DNA of 64,000 nt from positions 124,001 to 188,000 of the forward strand of contig NZ_BCRN01000004.1 of the NCBI RefSeq assembly GCF_001552615.1, written 5' to 3'. The stretch's first letter is position 1. Every line of letters begins with the position of its first letter. Below the pieces are notes generated by a model. It saw only the letters and a list, made by a program, of their open reading frames with translations, searched no databases and had not been told where the DNA came from. Origin of the DNA: Millisia brevis NBRC 105863 (lineage in GTDB: Bacteria; Actinomycetota; Actinomycetes; Mycobacteriales; Mycobacteriaceae). A program made the translations under genes and the position numbers. Of the stretch, positions 17,958 through 25,621 are shown piece after piece.

Positions 17958-18442
17958 CGACCACCGACGATCTCGATCGTCCGCCGGTGACGCTCGGCGG
18001 ACCGACCGGCGACGTCCACGGCGATACCGGCGCCCTCTTTGTCGTCGACCGGATCGTCGATCTGGTGCCGGGCGAACGGGCCGCCGGCGTGCGCCTGGTG
18101 CCGATGTCGCTGGACGTCTTCGACAGCCACTTCCCGCGCTTCCCGGTGTTGCCCGGGGTGCTGATCCTCGGCAGTGTCGCCGCGCTGGCGGCCCGCGTGC
18201 TCGCGGCCGCCGAGTCGGGGCGGTGGACCCTCGTCGGCGTGGGGCGGGCGCGGTACCGGCACTACGTGCGACCGGGGGACATCGTCGAGATGCAGGTGAC
18301 GGTGCGATCGCTGCGCGACGGGCGAGCGACCTGCAGCGGGACGGTCGCGGTCGACGGATCGTCGGTCGCCACCTTCGGTTCGCTGACCCTTACGAACGAG
18401 GAATCGGCGAACGAGGAATCGGTGGACGGGGGCGCGTCGTGA
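17954..18442 (+). CDS. Hotdog-fold dehydratase-like subunit B (His kept, Glu lost)
   Basis: A 162-residue FabZ-like protein. The catalytic loop reads SHFPRFPVLPGVLILGS: His59 is present, but the acidic residue expected 14 positions later is Gly73. This is the mirror image of the subunit encoded at 16225 (Leu33/Glu47). A heterodimer would give one full His-Glu pair and one dead site. Paired dehydratase subunits with partial active sites are known in aryl-polyene synthases, and HadAB/HadBC of mycobacteria are heterodimers, but this particular split is read from sequence. ATGA overlap with the KS gene and GTGA overlap with the CLF gene. Confidence 0.87.
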   Translation: MTTTDDLDRPPVTLGGPTGDVHGDTGALFVVDRIVDLVPGERAAGVRLVPMSLDVFDSHFPRFPVLPGVLILGSVAALAARVLAAAESGRWTLVGVGRARYRHYVRPGDIVEMQVTVRSLRDGRATCSGTVAVDGSSVATFGSLTLTNEESANEESVDGGAS

Positions 18443-19722
18443 CCGCCCCGGCGATCACCGGGCTCGGCATCGTCAGCGCGCTCGGCGCCACCGCCGAACA
18501 GACCCTGGCCGCGTTGATCGACGGCAAGAGCGGGATCGGACCGATCACCGCCCACAACACCGCATCGCTGCGTACCCGCATCGGCGCGCCCGCGGTGGAA
18601 TTCTCCGCTCGCGAGCACGTCGCCCATCGGCGCCTGCTGCGCAATATGACCTACTCCGACCTGCTCGCGGTGGTCGGCATCAGCAGCGCCACAATCGATT
18701 CCGGTCTGACGGCCGCGGATGGATTCGACGGCGACCGGGTCGGGCTGTACATCGGCGGCAACAAGGAGATCTCCGATCCGGCGAAGGTGATCGACGCGGT
18801 GCTGCTCGCCCGTCGACCCGACGGCAGCACCGACATGGCGGTGATGGGCGGCGCCGGCGCCGAGGCGTTCTATCCGCTGTTCTACGTCGAGGGTCTGCAG
18901 GCGGCGTCGCTCTTCCACGGCTCGGTCGGGCGCGGATTCCGCGGGGAGAACACCTACCTCGCCGGCGGGCCCGAGGCCGGGATCGGTGCGATCGGACGCG
19001 CGGCCCGCGCGGTGCGTCGCGGCGACGCGGACGCCGCGGTGGCCGGCGGCTTCGACGACCCCACCTCGTGGTGGGCGATGTCGAAGATCGATGCGACCGA
19101 GGTGATGTCGGGGTCCAACGACCTCGGACGGGAGGCGTACCGGCCCTTCGATTCCCACCGCGACGGCTGGGTGCCCGGCGACGGGTGCGCCTTCGTCGCG
19201 ATCGAGGACCAGGGCCGCGCCCGGGCCCGGGGCGCGCGGGTACACGGCTATCTGACCGGGTACGGGACCGGCTTCACCCTCGATCCCACCGCGCGTGAAT
19301 CGGCGGTGCAGGGGCTCGCCGCCGCCCTGCGGGGCGCGGCGGGCGACCGGATCGGCGAGGTCGACGCGATCGTCGTCGACGCACGGGCGGACGACGGTGA
19401 CGTCGTCATCGCCGAGGCCATTCGGGAGGTTTTCGGTGATCGGGCCGCATCGATCATCGGCACCACCCCCGGGCCGGCGGTGGGGCACCTCGGCGCCGCC
19501 GCCGGAGCGTTTGCGGTGACCATCGCCGCGAAGGCCGTCGCCGATTCGGTCGTTCCCCCGATCCTGAATCTCGACCGGCCGGACGAACGCTGCGCCGGAA
19601 TCGACTGGGCCGTCGGTACCGCCCGATCCACCCCGATCCGTACCGCTCTCGCACTCGGACGCGGCGACCTCGGACATCACGTCGCCGTCGCCGTATCGGC
19701 GACGGCGGACCGGTCGACCTGA
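18439..19722 (+). CDS. Chain-length-factor-like KS homologue without catalytic Cys
   Basis: A 427-residue ketosynthase-fold protein. Aligned with the KS at 16662, the nucleophile Cys is replaced by Pro178 (TYLAGGPEAGIG), the first His motif by VDARADDGD, and the Lys of the third motif is lost although VGHLGAA remains. It should not condense by itself and most likely acts as KS beta/CLF partner of the 16662 KS, shaping the tunnel that sets chain length. It is more diverged than typical CLFs, which usually have Gln at the Cys position. GTG overlaps the preceding stop; a 139-bp gap follows, the largest inside the operon. Confidence 0.85.
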   Translation: MTAPAITGLGIVSALGATAEQTLAALIDGKSGIGPITAHNTASLRTRIGAPAVEFSAREHVAHRRLLRNMTYSDLLAVVGISSATIDSGLTAADGFDGDRVGLYIGGNKEISDPAKVIDAVLLARRPDGSTDMAVMGGAGAEAFYPLFYVEGLQAASLFHGSVGRGFRGENTYLAGGPEAGIGAIGRAARAVRRGDADAAVAGGFDDPTSWWAMSKIDATEVMSGSNDLGREAYRPFDSHRDGWVPGDGCAFVAIEDQGRARARGARVHGYLTGYGTGFTLDPTARESAVQGLAAALRGAAGDRIGEVDAIVVDARADDGDVVIAEAIREVFGDRAASIIGTTPGPAVGHLGAAAGAFAVTIAAKAVADSVVPPILNLDRPDERCAGIDWAVGTARSTPIRTALALGRGDLGHHVAVAVSATADRST

Positions 19723-19861
19723 CCACTCGACCCGACGACCCACCTCCGACGACCCACCCCGACGATCCCCGCCGACACCGCAACGCCGGCCCGGGTCGAC
19801 CCCTTCACCACCCTGCGATCACGGCACGAGCCGGCCGGCGGCCGGCACCTCGGGAGGAACA

Positions 19862-22297
19862 GTGCGTACCAACGGAACCGAAGACCAGCGCGCAGACGGC
19901 GCCCGGGCCCGCACCGACCGCAGCAGCGGCTACGCAGCGGCCGGCTGCGAGCGGGTCTCGGTGGTCAGCGTCGGCGCGATCACCTCGCAGGGTCCGACCG
20001 CAAAGGACCTGTGGGACGGCGTCGTTCACGGTCGGGTCGCGATCCGCGAGGTCGAACATCTCGACATGTCCGGCTTCCGTACCGCGATCGCCGGTGAGGT
20101 GCAGGCGGTACCGCGCCTGTCCGACACGATCGGATACCCCGCCGCCGCATCGGACCGCGCCTACGATTTTGTGCTCTCCGCCGCGGAGGAGGCGATGGGT
20201 GCGGTCACCGCCTCCGGGGTGGTCGACGTCCGCGAATCGATCGATCCCACCCGCTGGGGCGTGGTGATCGGGACCTGCAACGCCGGGCTGCTCAGCGCCC
20301 GCTCCTGGTACGTCGGACGGCGGGAGGGGCGCGCGGTCGACCCGCGGGTGCTCACCTACGTGACCCCGCAGGCGATCGCCGAGGCCGTCGCCGGGGTCTA
20401 CGGCCTGCAGGGGCCGGTGCTGTCGCTCAACACCGCCTGCGCCGCCGGCGCCAATGCGCTCGGGCACGCCGCCGACCTCATCCGCTGGGGGCAGGCCGAC
20501 GCGATCCTCGCCGGCGGCACCGACGCGCTCTCCGATGTGCTCGTCGCCGGCTTCAACGCCCTCGAATCGCTCTCCCCGCGACCGGCCGCGCCCTACTCCC
20601 GCAACCGGGAGGGCCTGAGCCTCGGCGAGGGCAGCGGCATGGTGGTGCTGATGCGGTCCGACCTGGCGGCCCGCTTCGCGCTGCCGCATATCGCCGAGAT
20701 CGCCGCGCTGGGCCTGTCCGCCGACGGCTACCACCCGACCGCGCCGCGGCCGGACGGCTCCGGTGCCTCCCGGGCGATCGGCGCCGCCGTCGATGCCGCC
20801 GCGATCGGCACCGCCGAGGTCGGCTACGTCAACGGCCACGGCACCGGGACCCCCAAGAACGACGCCGCCGAAACCCTGGCGATGCGAAGGGCATTCGGCG
20901 CCGACGCCGACGACATCGCGGTCAGCAGCACCAAATCGATGATCGGACATCTGCTCGGGGCCGCCGGGGCGGTCGAGGCGATCGTCACCGCCCGGGCGCT
21001 GGCCGAACAGGTGGTCCCGCCGACCGCCAACTACGGCGAGGTCGACCCGGTCTGCGATCTCGACTACGTCCCCAACGACAGCCGGCCGATGTCGGCGTCG
21101 GTAGCGGTGTCGAACAACTTCGCCTTCGGCGGCGCCAACGCCACCCTCGTGCTGACCGACGGCACGACGACCGCACCCGCCGTCGAGACCGCCGAGCAGG
21201 TGGTCATCACCGGGATCGGCGCACTGAGCTCCGCCGGGGAAGGCATCGACGCCGCCCTGGACGCGGTGCTCCACCGTCGCTCGACCACCGTCGCGGTCGG
21301 CGACGATCGCATCGGTCGGGTGCCCTTCGATCCCGCCCGGATTCCCGCGAAGGTGCGGCGGCGGATGGACCGGCCCGCGATGCTGTCGCTGGTGACCGCC
21401 CGGGCGGCGCTCGACGACGCCGGGATCGACGTACCGGCCGACGGCGGGACGACGATCGACGCCGAACGGATCGGCACGGTCCTCGGCACCGGGATCGGCC
21501 CGATGGAGGCGATGGAGGCCTTCGCCGCGCCGCTCTTCGACCGCGGCCCGACCGCCGCGAGCCCGGCGGTCTTCCCGAATACCGTCTACAACGCCGCCAC
21601 CGGGCAGGTATGCATGAACCTCGGCACCGTCGGCCCGACGACGACGGTGACCACCGGGCACACCGCCGGCGGCGCCGCGATCGTCTACGCCGCGGACCTG
21701 CTCGGCCGGGGGCGCGCGGACGCGATGCTCGCGATCGGGGTGGACACCCTCACCGACACCGTGATCGACGCCTACCGGGACCTCGGCCTGACCGGGGCGC
21801 GCGGCTACGCCCTCTCGGAGGCGGCGGTATCGCTGGTCCTCGAGCGGTCCGCCGACGCCCGGCGCCGGGGTGCGCCGATCCTCGCCCGGCTGCTCGGCCA
21901 TGCGATCGCCTCCGACGGGCTGGGTGTCGCCCGCACCGATGTCACCGGAGCCGGTGTCGCCCGCGCGATCCGCTCGGCCCTGGACGCGGCCGGTGTCGCG
22001 GCCGACGAGGTCGTCGCGGTGTACTCGGCCGCCTCGGGGGTCGCGGCCGCCGATCGGGGCGAGGCGGCCGCGCTCGCCGATGTCTTCGGCGCCACCCCGC
22101 CGCCGATCGTCGATCCGCAGGCCCTGCTCGGGGTGCCGATGGGGGTCGGGCCGGCGGTCTCGGTTGCCGTGGCCGCGGCGTCCTGGCGGCGTTGGGATGC
22201 CCTCGGGCCGACGGTGATCCTCGGCGACTCCGGCGGCGGCACCCACCTCGCCCTGGTGATCGCCCCGGCGACCGGCGAGACGGCGGTGTCGGCGTGA
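19862..22297 (+). CDS. Single-chain KS-CLF fusion (ketosynthase plus inactive ketosynthase)
   Basis: An 811-residue protein with two KS folds in tandem. The N-terminal half (about 30-432) is complete: Cys193 in NTACAAGANALG, His326 in NGHGTGTPKND, Lys358 and His363 in STKSMIGH. After a short Thr/Ala linker (about 433-445) a second KS fold begins at VVITGIGALSSAGEG; its nucleophile position is His600 (VTTGHTAGG) and its His motif reads SAASGVAA, so it is inactive and CLF-like. Type II systems normally encode these as separate genes, as the same operon does at 16662/18439. GTG start with GGGAGG upstream. The stop overlaps the next gene by 4 nt. Confidence 0.9.
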   Translation: MRTNGTEDQRADGARARTDRSSGYAAAGCERVSVVSVGAITSQGPTAKDLWDGVVHGRVAIREVEHLDMSGFRTAIAGEVQAVPRLSDTIGYPAAASDRAYDFVLSAAEEAMGAVTASGVVDVRESIDPTRWGVVIGTCNAGLLSARSWYVGRREGRAVDPRVLTYVTPQAIAEAVAGVYGLQGPVLSLNTACAAGANALGHAADLIRWGQADAILAGGTDALSDVLVAGFNALESLSPRPAAPYSRNREGLSLGEGSGMVVLMRSDLAARFALPHIAEIAALGLSADGYHPTAPRPDGSGASRAIGAAVDAAAIGTAEVGYVNGHGTGTPKNDAAETLAMRRAFGADADDIAVSSTKSMIGHLLGAAGAVEAIVTARALAEQVVPPTANYGEVDPVCDLDYVPNDSRPMSASVAVSNNFAFGGANATLVLTDGTTTAPAVETAEQVVITGIGALSSAGEGIDAALDAVLHRRSTTVAVGDDRIGRVPFDPARIPAKVRRRMDRPAMLSLVTARAALDDAGIDVPADGGTTIDAERIGTVLGTGIGPMEAMEAFAAPLFDRGPTAASPAVFPNTVYNAATGQVCMNLGTVGPTTTVTTGHTAGGAAIVYAADLLGRGRADAMLAIGVDTLTDTVIDAYRDLGLTGARGYALSEAAVSLVLERSADARRRGAPILARLLGHAIASDGLGVARTDVTGAGVARAIRSALDAAGVAADEVVAVYSAASGVAAADRGEAAALADVFGATPPPIVDPQALLGVPMGVGPAVSVAVAAASWRRWDALGPTVILGDSGGGTHLALVIAPATGETAVSA

Positions 22298-23457
22298 CCT
22301 CCGTGACCGTGGTCGGCGCCGGAGTGGGCGGCCTGACCGCGGCGATCGCCCTCGACCGCGCCGGTGTCGACGTCACCGTGATCGACCCGGCACCACACGC
22401 GGATGCGCTGGCGCTCGGGTCCGGAATTCACTTGTGGAGCAACGCCGTACAGGCGCTCGGACGGATCGGACTCGCCGACGACATCGCCGCCCTCGGCAAC
22501 CCGATCGAGACGCACCGCTACCTGCGCGCCGACCAATCGGCGATGGGCATCTTCGATGTCGGCTCGGCCTCCGCCGCCCACGGCGCCCCTACGGTCGGCC
22601 TGTCCCGTCCGGTCCTGCACCGCCGGCTGATCGATGCGCTGGGCGTCGATCGCATCCGTTTCGGCGCCGCCGTCACCGCCGTGGAGCAGGACGATGCCTC
22701 CGCCACCGTCACCCTCTCCGACGGGGCGCGGATCTCCGGCGACGCGGTGGTCGGCGCCGACGGGGTCTCCTCGACCGTGCGCGCGGCGGTCACCGGATCG
22801 CCCGCGCCGCTGCGGTACTCGGGGCTGACCTCGTGGCGAGGGCTCTGCGGCTACGACCACCCCGCCCTGGACAAGCAGGCGATGCAGATCTACTGGGGTC
22901 GCGGCCTGCGCATGGTGATGTACCAGGTCAGTGGCGGCCTGCTCTACTGGCTCGCGCTGGTCAAGGCCCCGCCGCGCGGCACCGACCCGGTCGGTGGGGC
23001 CCGCGCGGCCGCCCGCGTCCACTTCGACGGGTGGCCGGAGTTCATGCAGGGTGCGATCGACGCGACCGAGGAGCCGATCGTGCACCGCGCGGACATCCTG
23101 CGGATGAGTCCGACCAACCGGTGGGGGAGCGGACGGATCACCCTGGTCGGTGATGCGATCCACGCGATGACCCCGGACGTCGCCCAGGGCGCCTGCCAGG
23201 CGATCGAAGACGGTGTGGCGCTGGGGATCGCGGTCGGCGGTGACCGGGATCTGCCCGCGGCGCTGCGCCGCTACGAAAAGGTGCGCCGCTCCCGCGCGGC
23301 CGGGCTGATGCGGATGTCGACGATGATCAACCGCCTCGGCGCGCTCGACGGTGCGGCCGGTGTGGGCCTGCGCGACCATCTCTTCCTGCCGGTCGTCTAC
23401 CGGATGCAGGCGGCCACCAAGGCCAAGGGCTTCCTGACCCCGGCGCTGGGCTCGTGA
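22294..23457 (+). CDS. FAD-dependent monooxygenase (PHBH fold)
   Basis: A 387-residue flavoprotein of the UbiH/PHBH group. It shows the Rossmann motif VVGAGVGGLTAAIALDRAG at the N-terminus, the DG motif GADGVSSTVR near 160, and the second FAD motif LVGDAIHAMTPDVAQGA near 290. Such enzymes hydroxylate or epoxidise; in this operon it probably oxidises the polyene chain or its head group. No membrane segment or signal. Overlaps neighbours by 4 nt on both sides. Confidence 0.9.
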   Translation: MTSVTVVGAGVGGLTAAIALDRAGVDVTVIDPAPHADALALGSGIHLWSNAVQALGRIGLADDIAALGNPIETHRYLRADQSAMGIFDVGSASAAHGAPTVGLSRPVLHRRLIDALGVDRIRFGAAVTAVEQDDASATVTLSDGARISGDAVVGADGVSSTVRAAVTGSPAPLRYSGLTSWRGLCGYDHPALDKQAMQIYWGRGLRMVMYQVSGGLLYWLALVKAPPRGTDPVGGARAAARVHFDGWPEFMQGAIDATEEPIVHRADILRMSPTNRWGSGRITLVGDAIHAMTPDVAQGACQAIEDGVALGIAVGGDRDLPAALRRYEKVRRSRAAGLMRMSTMINRLGALDGAAGVGLRDHLFLPVVYRMQAATKAKGFLTPALGS

Positions 23458-24506
23458 GCGCGCCCGCCGCGCCGACCACGGCCTGGGTCTTCCCGGGGCA
23501 GGGGTCGCAGCGCATCGGAATGGGATACGACCTGGCGCAACAGTTCCCGGACACCGCCGGGGCGGTCTACGCCGAGGCGGACGAGATCCTCGGCTACCGC
23601 CTCTCCGACCTGTGCCGCAGCGGTCCCGAGGAGGTCCTCGCCCGCACGGAGTTCACCCAGCCGGCGATCTTCACCACCTCGATCGCGATCCTCGAGGTGC
23701 TTCGCCCCCGGCTGCCGCGGCCGGTGCTGGTCGCCGGGCACAGCCTCGGCGAATATGCCGCTCTGGTCGCGGCCGGGGTGCTCGACTGGCGGGTCGCGCT
23801 GTGCCTGGTCGCCGAACGCGCCCGGTTGATGGCGGAGGTCAACGAGCGCACCCCCGGCGGGATGGCGGCCGCGATCGGGCTCCCCGAGCATGTCGTGGCA
23901 CGGCTCTGCGCCGAGGCGGCGGCCGCCGCCGGTGGAACCGTCGAGATCGCCAACCTCAACGACTCCGGCCAGACCGTCGTCTCGGGAACCGACGGCGCCG
24001 TCGACGCCTTCGTGGCCGCCGGCGGCGCCCTGATCTGCGGCGGGACGGCGGATTTCGGCGAGGACGCCAAGGTCAAGCGGCTGCGGGTGGGCGCTCCCTT
24101 CCACAGCTCGCTGATGGCCGAGATGGCGCGGCAGTTCACACCGATCCTCGACGACGCCCGGTTCGCCGAGCCCACCGTCCCGGTGGTGGTCAACGTCGAG
24201 GGTGTCGCCGTCACCGGGGCGGCCGAATTGCGGGCCGCACTGGCGCGGCAGCTGACCGGCGCGGTGCGGTGGGTGGCCACCATGGACACGATCGCCGCCG
24301 CCGGGGTGACCACCGTGGTCGAGATGGGCCCCGGGCGGGTGCTCACCGGCTTCTTCAAGCGCGACCATCCGCGGATCGACGGACGCTCCGCGGCCGACCT
24401 GCGGCGCGTCAACGGGCTGCTGCGCCTGCTCGCCGTCGACGGGGACGGTCCGGCGTCCCCGGATACCGCCGCGACACCCGTTGACCGGCTGCCGGTTTCG
24501 CCGTGA
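23454..24506 (+). CDS. Malonyl-CoA:ACP transacylase-like acyltransferase (FabD fold)
   Basis: A 350-residue acyltransferase. VFPGQGSQ opens the fold, the nucleophile Ser is in AGHSLGEYAAL (about residue 99), and GAPFHSSLM carries the active-site His. It should load malonyl units onto the operon's ACP. A dedicated transacylase inside a type II locus suggests the ACP is not served well by the housekeeping FabD. The last 35 residues are a low-complexity tail. Coupled to the monooxygenase gene by a GTGA overlap. Confidence 0.92.
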   Translation: MSAPAAPTTAWVFPGQGSQRIGMGYDLAQQFPDTAGAVYAEADEILGYRLSDLCRSGPEEVLARTEFTQPAIFTTSIAILEVLRPRLPRPVLVAGHSLGEYAALVAAGVLDWRVALCLVAERARLMAEVNERTPGGMAAAIGLPEHVVARLCAEAAAAAGGTVEIANLNDSGQTVVSGTDGAVDAFVAAGGALICGGTADFGEDAKVKRLRVGAPFHSSLMAEMARQFTPILDDARFAEPTVPVVVNVEGVAVTGAAELRAALARQLTGAVRWVATMDTIAAAGVTTVVEMGPGRVLTGFFKRDHPRIDGRSAADLRRVNGLLRLLAVDGDGPASPDTAATPVDRLPVSP

Positions 24507-24529
24507 CGCATCCACCGAAGGAAGAACCG

Positions 24530-25621
24530 ATGACAGTCGACCCGTTCACCGTGCACATCGCCGGCACCGGCAGCTACCAACCCGGCGACCCGATCGACAA
24601 CGCCACCATGGAGTCGCTGGTCGGCCCGCTGCCCGACGACATCCTCGAGGGGCTCACGATCGTGCGCCGCTTCTGGATGATCGACCCGCTCACCGGCAGG
24701 CACCTGGACTCGAATTCCGGCATGGCCACCAAGGCCGCGCGGGTCGCCCTGGCCGATGCCGAACTCGAGCCGCGGGACGTCGACCTGATCATCGTCGCCA
24801 CCGGCACACCGGATTTCACGCTGCCCGCGGTGGTCAACCTGGTGCAGGAGGGCCTGGGCATCGAGGAATGCGCGACGATGGAGTTGCGCTCCGGCGGCGC
24901 CGGCGTGCCTCAGGCGATGGAGATCGCCCGGGCGGCGATGGCGGCGGGCCGCTACCGCACCGCGATCATCATCGGCTCCGAAGCGATCTCCCCGGCGATG
25001 GCTCCGGTCTTCCTGGAGAGGGACCCGGCGAAGATTCGGATGCGGGATCGTATGCCGCTGTTCATGTTCGGCGACGGTGCCGGCGCTATCGTGCTGCGCG
25101 CCGATCACCGCCCGGGCGGTCTACACCCCGGCGCGACCGCGGCCGTCGGCGGCCTGCGCAAGCCGGGTATCCACGCGATCGGCGGCGGCACCCACGCGCC
25201 GATGCTCGAGCAGCAGCGCGGCAAGAAGCTGGTCGACCTGAAGGTCGATGTGGTCGGCGCCGGGGAATTCACGCCGGTGATGATCGCCAAATCGCTGACC
25301 GGCACCCTCGACGCCTCCGGCCTGGACGCCCGCGATATCGACTGGTGCCTGATCCCCGAGGGCAATGCCGGGTGGATGCTCGACTCGATGCGCGAGCGCG
25401 GGGTGCTGACGCCGGAATGGGAGGAACTCGACGGCCGCATCGTCGACAACCTCGCGATGACCGGCGCCTGCGGGTGCGCGGCGGTACCGCTGTTCCTCGA
25501 CCACGGCCGCCGCAACGGCGACTTCAAACCGGGGCAGCGCGGCGTCATCATCGGGGTCGAGGCCACCAAGTGGATCTACGCCGGCATCGCCTGCGACTGG
25601 ACCGCCGGAGTTCCCGCATGA
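24530..25621 (+). CDS. KAS III-fold protein lacking the whole Cys-His-Asn triad
   Basis: A 363-residue thiolase-superfamily protein of the FabH type (GTGSYQPGDPIDN start, MFGDGAGAIVL core). Every catalytic position is changed: the Cys site aligns to Gly123 (ELRSGGAGVP), the His of the usual IPHQAN to Glu277 (IPEGNAGW), and the Asn of GNTSAAS to Ala313 (GACGCAAVPL). It therefore cannot be an ordinary starter KAS III. It may be an acyltransferase, a hydrolase using another residue (Ser121, or the Cys pair near 314), or a structural or regulatory partner. ATG 24530 is chosen for its GAAGGAAG ribosome binding site; GTG 24503 overlapping the previous stop is the alternative. Confidence 0.85.
   Translation: MTVDPFTVHIAGTGSYQPGDPIDNATMESLVGPLPDDILEGLTIVRRFWMIDPLTGRHLDSNSGMATKAARVALADAELEPRDVDLIIVATGTPDFTLPAVVNLVQEGLGIEECATMELRSGGAGVPQAMEIARAAMAAGRYRTAIIIGSEAISPAMAPVFLERDPAKIRMRDRMPLFMFGDGAGAIVLRADHRPGGLHPGATAAVGGLRKPGIHAIGGGTHAPMLEQQRGKKLVDLKVDVVGAGEFTPVMIAKSLTGTLDASGLDARDIDWCLIPEGNAGWMLDSMRERGVLTPEWEELDGRIVDNLAMTGACGCAAVPLFLDHGRRNGDFKPGQRGVIIGVEATKWIYAGIACDWTAGVPA

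Noticed and set aside
19805-22246. An 813-codon minus-strand frame opposite the KS-CLF fusion
   Set aside because: Composition is random-like (His/Gly/Asp/Arg repeats) and the plus-strand protein has complete catalytic motifs.
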